Source of the DNA: UBA668 sp039796575
Lineage (GTDB): Bacteria; Actinomycetota; Acidimicrobiia; Acidimicrobiales; Ilumatobacteraceae
Direction: 5' to 3'
Assembly: GCA_039796575.1 (NCBI GenBank)
Contig: JBDKJP010000078.1
Location: forward strand, 92,812-156,811
Length of the DNA: 64,000 bases
The first letter of the stretch is position 1. Every line of letters starts with the position of its first letter. This document shows, piece after piece, positions 35,378 through 42,905 of this stretch. Below the pieces are notes generated by a model. That model was not told the origin of the DNA. It saw nothing but the letters and a program-made list of their open reading frames with translations, and ran no database searches. Both the position numbers and the translations under genes were made by a program.

Positions 35378-36180
35378 GCACCGTCCTCAACCCCGGGCAT
35401 GCGGACCGGCCGGTCCTCCAGGTCACCGAGCACGGCCGCACGCTCATCCGCAAGCGCTACCGCACGCTCGACGACGCCGAGCGCGTGTTCGCCGCCACGA
35501 CCGCGTTGTGGCGGTCGCCGTTCGGTGCCGGCCGCATGCCGCCCGGGTTGCCCGAGCCGCTCGCGTTCGATCGTGCGGCCACCACCGTCGACACCGCGTT
35601 CCTCGTCGGTGAGGCCGGCCATCGCGGGGTGCCCGACGGGTGCACGCCGCACGACCTCGACGGCATGGGGCTACTGCTCGCCGACCTCCACCGCAGCGGG
35701 GTCGACGTGCCGTTGGTGCGGTCGGCGCGCCGGGTGCTGGCCTCGATGCGGCGCACGCTCGGCGACGAGCACCCGATCGTGTCGCTCGCCGCGGCGCGCA
35801 CGCCGGAGGACGAGCTCCTCGTGCCGTCGCACGGCGACTTCACGCCGCGCAACGTGTGGTGCACCGCCGACGGCCCTGTGCTCATCGACCTCGACCGCGT
35901 GCAGCAGGCCGATCCGTCGCGCGACCTCGGCCACTTCGCCGCATGGTGCTGGACGCGTCGCCGTCTCGAGGACGACCCCGACGGATGGCGGAGTGGCGAC
36001 GCGCTGGAGGCCGCCTACCTCCGGCACGCCGACGTGGCAGCCGCGGATCTCGATCGTGGCCGGGCGTTCCACCGCGCCGCGGGCCTGGTGCGGTGCTGGG
36101 CGTCGGTGTCGAAACGTCAGCCCGTGGAGGTCGCCGGGGCACTGCTGGCCGAGGCGGCGCGGCTGCTCACCGCCGACTGA
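35374..36180 (+). CDS. Second aminoglycoside-phosphotransferase-like kinase
   Basis: 268 residues. Complete catalytic loop SHGDFTPRNVW and metal loop VLIDLDRVQQADPSRDLGHFA are typical of APH-family kinases. The N lobe has LIRKRYRTLDDAERVFAATT. It is the last gene of the operon and converges with the response regulator 13 bases away. Two different APH-type kinases side by side after glycosyltransferases suggest two phosphorylation steps on a sugar or glycolipid, or one active and one modified subunit (the partner has HPRQ in place of the normal motif). Confidence 0.85.
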   Translation: MSTVLNPGHADRPVLQVTEHGRTLIRKRYRTLDDAERVFAATTALWRSPFGAGRMPPGLPEPLAFDRAATTVDTAFLVGEAGHRGVPDGCTPHDLDGMGLLLADLHRSGVDVPLVRSARRVLASMRRTLGDEHPIVSLAAARTPEDELLVPSHGDFTPRNVWCTADGPVLIDLDRVQQADPSRDLGHFAAWCWTRRRLEDDPDGWRSGDALEAAYLRHADVAAADLDRGRAFHRAAGLVRCWASVSKRQPVEVAGALLAEAARLLTAD

Positions 36181-36193
36181 CGGGCCCGTCGGA

Positions 36194-36829
36194 TCAGCGG
36201 GCGGGCAGGTGCTCGGCCGCCCACAGGGCGGCCTGGGTGCGATCGGCGACGCCGAGCGTCTGGAAGATCTTCGTGAGGTGCGCCTTCACGGTGCGCTCGG
36301 AGATGCCGAGCTGCCGACCGATCTGCTTGTTGGCGAGCCCCGACTGCACCAGCCGCAGTACTTCCTCCTCACGATCGGTGAGCACGCCGCGGGCCGTGGG
36401 CGCGTTGCGCTTCACGTCGAGCAACACGCGCGCCACCTGTGGGTCGATGGGCGCGCCACCACGATGCACGGCGTCGATCGCGGCGAGGATCTGCTCGGGA
36501 TCGGCGTGCTTCAGCACGTACCCCTCGGCTCCGGCGTCGAGCGCAGCGAGCACGCGCTGATGCTCGGAGAACGACGAGAGGATGACGATCTTCACGCCAG
36601 GGTGCTCGGCCGAGATGCGCTGCGTGGCCTCCACGCCGTCCATGCCGGGCATCGAGAGGTCCATCAGCACCACGTCGGGCCGTAGCGCGGGCAGCAGCTC
36701 GAGCGCTTCGCGGCCGTCGCCGGCGGCGCCGACGAGCTCGAACTCGTCGGTGGTGGCGAGCAACTGCGCGAGGCCGTTGCGGACGATGACGTGGTCGTCG
36801 ACCACCAGCACTCTGATGGGTTGGGTCAT
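36194..36829 (-). CDS. NarL/FixJ-type response regulator
   Basis: 211 residues. Receiver domain: D11, D12 acidic pair, phosphoacceptor D57 in VVLMDLSMPGMDG, Ser in ILSSFS and K107 in YVLKHAD. C-terminal LuxR helix-turn-helix: LTDREEEVLRLVQSGLANKQ and IGRQLGISERTVKAHLTKIF. Start ATG 36829 overlaps the kinase stop (ATGA), so the pair is made together. Candidate DNA sites are the two GGTACTAGTACC palindromes at 29005 and 38960. Confidence 0.95.
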   Translation of the reverse strand: MTQPIRVLVVDDHVIVRNGLAQLLATTDEFELVGAAGDGREALELLPALRPDVVLMDLSMPGMDGVEATQRISAEHPGVKIVILSSFSEHQRVLAALDAGAEGYVLKHADPEQILAAIDAVHRGGAPIDPQVARVLLDVKRNAPTARGVLTDREEEVLRLVQSGLANKQIGRQLGISERTVKAHLTKIFQTLGVADRTQAALWAAEHLPAR

Positions 36830-38235
36830 CGGCCGACGCGCACTTCCACTCGGGTGCCCACTCCGGGCATGGATCGGATCTGAATGAAACCGCCGGCGTC
36901 GTGCACCAGACCGGCGAGGCTGCGCAGGCCGACGTGGCCGCGCTTGGCCCGGTTGGCCAGGGTGTCGGTGTCGAACCCCACGCCGTCGTCCTGGATGACC
37001 AGGATGCCGGTGTCGCCGTCGACCTCGACGGTGACCGCCACTTCGTTGGCGTGCGCGTGGGCTGCCACGTTGCGGAGCGTCTCCTGCGCGCTGCGGTAGA
37101 GCAGGCTCACCACTTCACGCGACAGTGACGAGGCACGCGGATCGACCTCGAGGCGGGTGGCGACCCCACGGTTGTGCACGGCACCGAGCAGGTCGGCGAG
37201 CGCGCTCTGCAACCCCTCCTGATAGAGGTTCGGCGGGTAGATGTCGACGAGCATCGAACGCAGCGACTTCACCGTCTCGCGGATCTTCGCGCCGGCGTCG
37301 ACCATGGTGTCGCGGGTGGCCGGGTCGGTGGACGTGCGCGCCCCCGCGGTGAGTGACATCGAGACGCCCGTGAGGTCCTGCACCGCACCGTCGTGCAGAT
37401 CGCTCGCGATACGCCGGCGTTCGGCGTCGGAGGAGTCGATGGCGTGCTGCAGCAGGCGCTCACGCTGTTGCTGACCGGCACGCAGGCGGCGGGCCAGCGA
37501 GATGGCGAACGGGATCTGCACGAGCGCCAGGATGAGCAACGCCCCGACGGCGATGGGCGCGAACTGACGCCACAGGTCGCGGCCCACGTCGCGCACGTCG
37601 TCGTAGCGGAAGTAGTTCTCGAACAGCACGCCAGTGCCCGAGTCGGGCGTCCTGATCACCCGGTACACCTCGAGCAGGCGTTCCTCGGTCTCGAGCGTGT
37701 TCTCCTCCTTGGAGAGGTCGCTGATCTCGGCGTTCACCTCCTTCTCACCGCTGAGCACTTCCTGCTCGTCCTCACCCATCGGGAACGCCTGGCCGATGAG
37801 CAGTGGCTCGTTCGAGTAGATGATGGTGCCGTCGGCGGTGTGGATCTTCACCTTGATGAGCGAGCTGCGCAGGATGTACTTGCGCACGAACTCGTCCATG
37901 CGGGCGATGGCGTCGGGGTCGCCCTCGAGCAGCCCCTCCTCGAGCGCCTGCTCCTCCACCAACAGCGCAGACGCATAGCTGACGCGCTTCGCATCGTCGA
38001 TGCCGAGCTTGGTGCCGATGCGCACGCTGGCGATGGCGGTGACCACGATGGCGGCGGCCAGCACGGGCAGACCGGCGAGCGCGAACCGCACCACGAGACG
38101 GCGCACAGACACCGGCGCCTGGGAGGCGGCGGCAACCGTGCGCTGGTTCGGCGCGCCGAGGTCGAACGGCGTCGCCGATGCGAGCAGGTCGGTGGATGCT
38201 GCGTCGGCCTGAGTGGTCTCAGGGAAGAGGGTCAT
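36826..38235 (-). CDS. NarL-type sensor histidine kinase
   Basis: 469 residues. Two membrane segments (about 48-70 and 225-248) flank an extracytoplasmic sensor of some 150 residues without a family I can name. The HisKA_3 dimerisation helix carries the phosphoacceptor His281 in ERRRIASDLHDGAVQDLTG, followed by the ATPase with IQDDGVGFD and GLRSLAGLVHDAGG. The first 47 residues are cytoplasmic and Ala/Thr-rich. The start at ATG 38235 lies within the end of the upstream gene (17-base overlap); GTG 38247 is a possible earlier start. It phosphorylates the adjacent regulator. Confidence 0.92.
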   Translation of the reverse strand: MTLFPETTQADAASTDLLASATPFDLGAPNQRTVAAASQAPVSVRRLVVRFALAGLPVLAAAIVVTAIASVRIGTKLGIDDAKRVSYASALLVEEQALEEGLLEGDPDAIARMDEFVRKYILRSSLIKVKIHTADGTIIYSNEPLLIGQAFPMGEDEQEVLSGEKEVNAEISDLSKEENTLETEERLLEVYRVIRTPDSGTGVLFENYFRYDDVRDVGRDLWRQFAPIAVGALLILALVQIPFAISLARRLRAGQQQRERLLQHAIDSSDAERRRIASDLHDGAVQDLTGVSMSLTAGARTSTDPATRDTMVDAGAKIRETVKSLRSMLVDIYPPNLYQEGLQSALADLLGAVHNRGVATRLEVDPRASSLSREVVSLLYRSAQETLRNVAAHAHANEVAVTVEVDGDTGILVIQDDGVGFDTDTLANRAKRGHVGLRSLAGLVHDAGGFIQIRSMPGVGTRVEVRVGR

Positions 38236-38914
38236 GTCGGTCGCCACCACGGCCGGACCCGCTGCCCCCGCCGGAAGTGGTGTCGGGCACTGTATCGCCC
38301 GTGCCGGCCGAGGTGGTGGGGGCGTCGGAGGTCGTCGGCCCCGAGCTGGTCGGATCGGTCGACGACGTGGGCGACGAGGTGCTGCTCGCATCGCCCTCGG
38401 CCGCACTCGTCGACGGGGCGGTCGGGCGCGGCGAGGTGGTGGCGGGGCCGGCCTTCGTCGTGCCGGAACGACCGCTCGTCGTACCGGCGGTGGACGCCGA
38501 TGCCGTCGCCTCGGACGACGAGGTCGCGACGACGAGGGTGGTGGCCGTGGTGGTGACGTCGTCCGTGGTGATCGGTCCGTCGACCGAGTTGATGCTCGAC
38601 GTCGCAGACAGGGACGGCACGGTGTCGTCCCCACGGCGGGGCTCCCACAGTGCGGGCGCCGACGACTCGCCGAGACGCGGGAACACCACGTCGCGGACGG
38701 CGAACGCGCTGGCACCGCAGATGCCGAGCGTGAGCAGCCAGGCCATCGGCATCGACAGCCGACGCACGACACGGGCCGCGCCCGACCACGTCGAGGTGGC
38801 GGCCGACGAGCCCACCGGCTCCGGCGCCCTGGATGCGCGGGAGAATGCACCAGGGCGGCCGGACGCCGACGGGAGATCGGGACGTGCCGTGGAGGGGGTC
38901 GGCGCGTTGTTCAC
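38219..38914 (-). CDS. Ser/Thr-rich single-pass membrane protein, unknown
   Basis: 231 residues. A cytoplasmic N part of about 52 residues, one membrane segment (MAWLLTLGICGASAFAVRDV, about 56-75), a short folded-looking stretch (FPRLGESSAPALWEPRRGDD) and then about 120 residues of Ser, Thr, Ala and Pro with very low complexity. The tail looks like a wall-spanning stalk that may be O-glycosylated. It starts at GTG 38914, 45 bases downstream of the GGTACTAGTACC palindrome, and overlaps the histidine kinase gene. No known family; a role as an accessory sensor or as a target of the glycan genes is inference. Confidence 0.75.
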   Translation of the reverse strand: MNNAPTPSTARPDLPSASGRPGAFSRASRAPEPVGSSAATSTWSGAARVVRRLSMPMAWLLTLGICGASAFAVRDVVFPRLGESSAPALWEPRRGDDTVPSLSATSSINSVDGPITTDDVTTTATTLVVATSSSEATASASTAGTTSGRSGTTKAGPATTSPRPTAPSTSAAEGDASSTSSPTSSTDPTSSGPTTSDAPTTSAGTGDTVPDTTSGGGSGSGRGGDRHDPLP

Positions 38915-38959
38915 GCCGTCATCGTCGACGGCGCGGTGGTCGCGCCGGAAGTGGACATT

Positions 38960-38971
38960 GGTACTAGTACC
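38960..38971. promoter_or_regulatory. GGTACTAGTACC palindrome upstream of the two-component operon
   Basis: Second copy of the 12-bp palindrome, lying 45 bases before the first gene of the minus-strand operon and inside a 78-base gap. It shares 17 of 18 bases, ACAT(C/T)GGTACTAGTACCG, with the copy at 29005. The positions at the two outer ends of a pair of converging operons argue for a common regulator. Confidence 0.6.
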
Positions 38972-38992
38972 GAGAACGCCTCGCGTGCCTGG

Positions 38993-40696
38993 TCACGCGC
39001 CCTGCGTCGGCGCCACGAGGGCGGCCACCGCGTCGTCGCGGAGCTGCCGCTTGAACACCTTGCCCGAGCCCGTGCGCGGCAGCGGGTCGGCGCTCACGAA
39101 CAGATGTCGCGGCACCTCGTACTTCGCCAGCTGCCCCTCGAGGAACGCTCGCAACTCGTCGAGGTCGAGGGCCGCCGTGCCGTGCAACGTGACGGCCACC
39201 TCCTCACCGAGGCGTTCGTCGGGCACGGCGTACACCGCCGCCTCCAGCACCTCGGGGTGCGCCAGGAGCGCCGCCTCGACCTGGCCGCAACCGATGTTCT
39301 CACCGCCGCGGATGATGAGGTCCTTGATGCGATCGACGATGAACAGGAAGCCGTGGTCGTCGATGTACGCCACGTCGCCGGTGAGGAACCAGCCGCCCTC
39401 CACGAACGAGTCGGCCGTGGCATCGGGACGGTTCCAGTACTCGACGAACATCGACGTGCCACGGATCTGCAGCTCGCCGCGCTCCCCCGGCGGCAGCGCC
39501 GAGCCGTCGTCACCGACGACCCGCATCTCCAGCAGCTCGAGGCAACGACCCGAGCTCATCGGCCGGTCGAGGTACTCCGCACCGGTGATGATGGTGCCGA
39601 CCGCGTTGGTCTCGGTCATGCCCCACCCGGTACCCGGCGAGGCGTTGCGGAACGACGCATCGATCTGGCGCACCTGCTCGGGCGCCCGAGCCGCTCCGCC
39701 GCCGCCGACGCTCGCGAGCGACGACAGGTCACGGTTGGTGCGCTTCGCCTCGCGAACGAGGTCGCCGGTGATGGCGGGTGGCCCACTGAACGCCGTGACG
39801 CGTTCGCGTTCGATGAGCTCGGCGGCGACCACCGGGTCCCACTTGCGCATGCACACGAGCCGTCGCTGCGCCCGGTACGACGCGAGGTACACCGCGTGCA
39901 TGCCGAGCACGTGGAACAGCGGCACCGCCAGCAGTGCGGTGGGTTGCGGCGTCGGGGCGGCGGGCGCACCCGCCACACCGCTCCGCAGCACCTGCTGGCG
40001 TGCTTCGAGCTCCCACATCAGCAGCGCCGACACCACGTTGCGGTGCGAGGAGACCACACCCTTCGGTCGGCCGGTGGAGCCCGAGGTGTAGAGGATGATC
40101 GCCAGGTCGTCGGGCTCGGGCGCCTGGTCGGGCATCCCACTGCCGGTGAGCGGCGCGAGGCGGCGGTCGAGGTCGTCGTCGGCACCGGTGCGCACCGGCA
40201 CCACCGCACACGAGCCGGCCGTGGACAACCCGGACGCCATTGCGGCCCGCTCGGCGTCGGCGAACAGCACCCGCGCCCCCGAGTCGACGAGACCGAACTC
40301 CATCTCGTCGGCGGTCCACAACGAGTTCATCGCCACCACCACCGCACCCACCGAGGTGGCGGCGCAGAACGCGAGCATCCACTCCGGCGAGTTGCGCATC
40401 GAGATGGCCACGCGGTCGCCGGGGCGCACGCCGAGGTCGTGCACGAGGTGGTGACCGATGGCCGACGCGACGTCCCACGCCTCGCGGAACGTGAGCCGCT
40501 GATCGTCGTGCACCAGGAACGGCGCATCCGTGAGTGTCGAGGTGTACAGGTCGCGCAACGTCGGCGGCGCCTGCACGAACACCCGCATCGACCCGCGTGC
40601 GGTGTCGACCGTGGCGGTCTCGTACGGCTGGCCGGGCGCAGTGAGCTGAGCCACCGCGTCATGTCGCGTCATCGCGGGCTGGGCCGAGTCGGCCAT
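38993..40696 (-). CDS. Acyl-CoA synthetase / AMP-dependent ligase
   Basis: 567 residues. ANL superfamily motifs in order: P-loop ILYTSGSTGRPKGV, the FHV strand (VPLFHVLGMHAVYL), GWGMTE, YDD-equivalent (LTGDVAYIDDHGFLF) and hinge DRIKDLIIRGGENI, and the C-terminal catalytic Lys in RTGSGKVFKRQLR. It activates a carboxylic acid, probably a fatty acid, with ATP and CoA. ATG 40696 chosen. No partner genes show which acid; methyltransferase upstream by 33 bases may be co-transcribed. Confidence 0.9.
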   Translation of the reverse strand: MADSAQPAMTRHDAVAQLTAPGQPYETATVDTARGSMRVFVQAPPTLRDLYTSTLTDAPFLVHDDQRLTFREAWDVASAIGHHLVHDLGVRPGDRVAISMRNSPEWMLAFCAATSVGAVVVAMNSLWTADEMEFGLVDSGARVLFADAERAAMASGLSTAGSCAVVPVRTGADDDLDRRLAPLTGSGMPDQAPEPDDLAIILYTSGSTGRPKGVVSSHRNVVSALLMWELEARQQVLRSGVAGAPAAPTPQPTALLAVPLFHVLGMHAVYLASYRAQRRLVCMRKWDPVVAAELIERERVTAFSGPPAITGDLVREAKRTNRDLSSLASVGGGGAARAPEQVRQIDASFRNASPGTGWGMTETNAVGTIITGAEYLDRPMSSGRCLELLEMRVVGDDGSALPPGERGELQIRGTSMFVEYWNRPDATADSFVEGGWFLTGDVAYIDDHGFLFIVDRIKDLIIRGGENIGCGQVEAALLAHPEVLEAAVYAVPDERLGEEVAVTLHGTAALDLDELRAFLEGQLAKYEVPRHLFVSADPLPRTGSGKVFKRQLRDDAVAALVAPTQGA

Positions 40697-40729
40697 GTCG
40701 AACTGCCTCCGTGTCCGCTGTCGGCCGCC

Positions 40730-41644
40730 TCATCCCCCTGCGCGGACGGCCACGAGCACTGCGAACCTACTCGGCGCTCGTCGACCGCGGAGGCGATTGC
40801 GCCACGGTCGCCACGCCCATCGCCAGCCGTACCAGACCCGGTGCGTGGTCCACCGCAGGCCCACTGCCGCGCCCGCGACCCTGAGCCGTTCGGGCGTGAG
40901 GAAGCCGATCGACGCGACGCTGTCGCTGCGGGTGCCGAACCGCTCGGCGAAGTCGTCGGCACGCTCACGCACCATCGCCTCGCCGTCGGCCTCACGGTCG
41001 TAGATCGGCGAGTCCATCACCACGATGCGACCGCGCGGGGCGAGCACACGCACGGCCTCACGCAGCGTGCGCTCGAGGTCGTCGGCGTAGTGGATGCTGG
41101 CGTTGAAGACGACGAGGTCGAACGAACCGTCGGCCGCGGGCAGTGCGTCCATCTCCGCCTGCCGGCGCGGGAACGCGACGGTGTAGTGGCGGGCGGCGCC
41201 GAGGCCGTCGTGGTCGTCGACGCTCAGGTCGATGGCCACGGCCTCGTGACCCGCCTCGACCAGTCGGTTCGAGAGCCAGCCCACCCCGGCGCCGACGTCG
41301 AGCACACGCAACCCGCGGTCACGCAGCACGTGGCGCTGCACGGCGCGCCAGCTGATGCCACGCATCCGCCACTGCCCGTGGAGCGGGTTCGACACCGGCA
41401 CCTCGGGCAACGCCCGGTAGTGCGCCGGGTCGGCGAGCGCTCTACCCTCGGCGAGGCGGATGGTGGTGTAGTCGCGCAGGAAGCCGTCGAAGTACGCCGC
41501 ACGGTCGGGGGCGAGGAACCGACCGATGCCGTCGACCTCCGGCCACCACGCAGGGCACGCGCCACAACGCCATCCACCCGGCTCCGCCCACACGGCGCTG
41601 TGGCACACGGGGCAGGCGGGCGACGCAGCGGTCATGTCCGGCAT
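40730..41644 (-). CDS. SAM-dependent methyltransferase with zinc-ribbon-like N terminus
   Basis: 304 residues. The first 40 residues hold CPVC and CGAC pairs, a probable zinc ribbon. The methyltransferase fold starts at LRVLDVGAGVGWLSNRLVEAG (motif I in parts), followed by EAVAIDLSVDD and FDLVVFNASIHYADD. A class I methyltransferase of unknown target; zinc-ribbon forms are known for rRNA and small-molecule enzymes. Start ATG 41644, or 41635 (nine bases downstream). It diverges from the aminotransferase. Confidence 0.87.
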   Translation of the reverse strand: MPDMTAASPACPVCHSAVWAEPGGWRCGACPAWWPEVDGIGRFLAPDRAAYFDGFLRDYTTIRLAEGRALADPAHYRALPEVPVSNPLHGQWRMRGISWRAVQRHVLRDRGLRVLDVGAGVGWLSNRLVEAGHEAVAIDLSVDDHDGLGAARHYTVAFPRRQAEMDALPAADGSFDLVVFNASIHYADDLERTLREAVRVLAPRGRIVVMDSPIYDREADGEAMVRERADDFAERFGTRSDSVASIGFLTPERLRVAGAAVGLRWTTHRVWYGWRWAWRPWRNRLRGRRAPSRFAVLVAVRAGG

Positions 41645-41710
41645 GTTCGCGCACGGGTGGTGCCACCAGCACCAGGTAGGCCCTGCGCGAGCGAACTACG
41701 GTGCGCAACG

Positions 41711-42904
41711 ATGTCGTTCCAGTTCGCCACCCGCACCAAGGGTCTTCGCTCCTCGGCCATCCGCGACCTCCTCAAGGTCACCGAGATGCCCGACATGCTC
41801 TCGCTCGCGGGCGGCCTGCCCACGCCCGACAGCTTCCCCCTCCCCGATCTGCGCCGCGAGGCGGATCGCCTGCTCGGCGAGTACGGCCCGCGCGTCGTGC
41901 AGTACTCGGCCACCGACGGCGTGGTCGAGCTGCGCACGTGGATCGCCGCGCAGTACTCGGTCGAGCTCGGACGTCCCGTGGCCGTCGACGGCGAGATCAT
42001 CGTCACCCACGGCTCGCAGCAGGCGCTCGACCTGCTCGCCAAGGTGCTCGTCGACCCGGGCGACGTCGTCGTCAGCGAGTCGCCCGCGTACCTCGGTGCC
42101 GTGCAGGCGCTCGAGCTGTTCGAGCCGAAGTTCGAGGTCATCCCGGGCGACGAGCACGGGATGTGCGTGGAACTGCTCGCCGAACGGCTCGCGGCCGGCC
42201 TGCGCCCCAAGCTCATCTACGTCGTGCCGAACTTCCACAACCCGTCGGGCGCCACGATGTCGCTCGAGCGCCGCCGCCTGCTCGCGCAACTCGCCGACCA
42301 GTACGAGCTGCTGGTGGTGGAGGACGACCCGTACGGTGCCATCCGCTTCGCCGGCGAGCCGCTGCCGCCCGTCGCGTCGTTCGCCACGCGTGCGGTGCAC
42401 CTCAGCACGTTCTCGAAGATCGTCGCCCCCGGCTTCCGTGTCGGCTGGATGATCGGCCCGCCCGAGGTGATGGCCATGGTGGCGCGTGCCAAGCAGGCCG
42501 CCGACCTCCACACCGCCACCTTCCCGCAGATGCTGCTCGCCAACATCGTGTCCCAGCCGGGGTGGCTCGACGGCCAGAAGGCGCGCATCGTGCCGATGTA
42601 CCGCGAGCGGTGCACCGCGCTCGCCGACGCGATCGAGACCCGCATCGGTGATCGCATCCGCTTCCACCGTCCCGAGGGCGGCATGTTCCTCTGGACCGAG
42701 TTCCGCGACGTGCCCGACACCAAGCTGCTGCTGCAGCACGCGGTGGACGCCGGCGTGGCGTTCGTGCCGGGCAACGCGTTCACCATCGACCAGGCCCCCG
42801 ATTCGAAGGCGCGCTTCAGCTACTCGACGCTGGCGCCGGCGCAACTCGACGAGGCCGCGGCGCGTCTCGCTCGCGCCCTCGCGGCGCTCGACGCCGCACG
42901 CTGA
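41711..42904 (+). CDS. PLP-dependent aminotransferase, class I/II (2-aminoadipate type)
   Basis: 397 residues. The N-terminal FATRTKGLRSSAIRDLLKVT and SLAGGLPTPDSFPL are typical of the 2-aminoadipate/valine-pyruvate aminotransferase group related to MocR C-terminal domains. PLP residues: Asn in PNFHNPSGATMS, Asp/Tyr in VVEDDPYGAIRF, and the Schiff-base Lys in STFSKIVAPGFRVGW. TACGGT stands eight bases before ATG 41711, suggesting a leaderless mRNA. The frame runs open for kilobases upstream but that part is a shadow. Ends two bases before the cyclase gene (convergent). Confidence 0.9.
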   Translation: MSFQFATRTKGLRSSAIRDLLKVTEMPDMLSLAGGLPTPDSFPLPDLRREADRLLGEYGPRVVQYSATDGVVELRTWIAAQYSVELGRPVAVDGEIIVTHGSQQALDLLAKVLVDPGDVVVSESPAYLGAVQALELFEPKFEVIPGDEHGMCVELLAERLAAGLRPKLIYVVPNFHNPSGATMSLERRRLLAQLADQYELLVVEDDPYGAIRFAGEPLPPVASFATRAVHLSTFSKIVAPGFRVGWMIGPPEVMAMVARAKQAADLHTATFPQMLLANIVSQPGWLDGQKARIVPMYRERCTALADAIETRIGDRIRFHRPEGGMFLWTEFRDVPDTKLLLQHAVDAGVAFVPGNAFTIDQAPDSKARFSYSTLAPAQLDEAAARLARALAALDAAR

Positions 42905-42905
42905 C

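Noticed and set aside
38213..41710. Long upstream extension of the aminotransferase frame
   Set aside because: The open frame runs antisense to the acyl-CoA ligase and methyltransferase; the aminotransferase starts at 41711.
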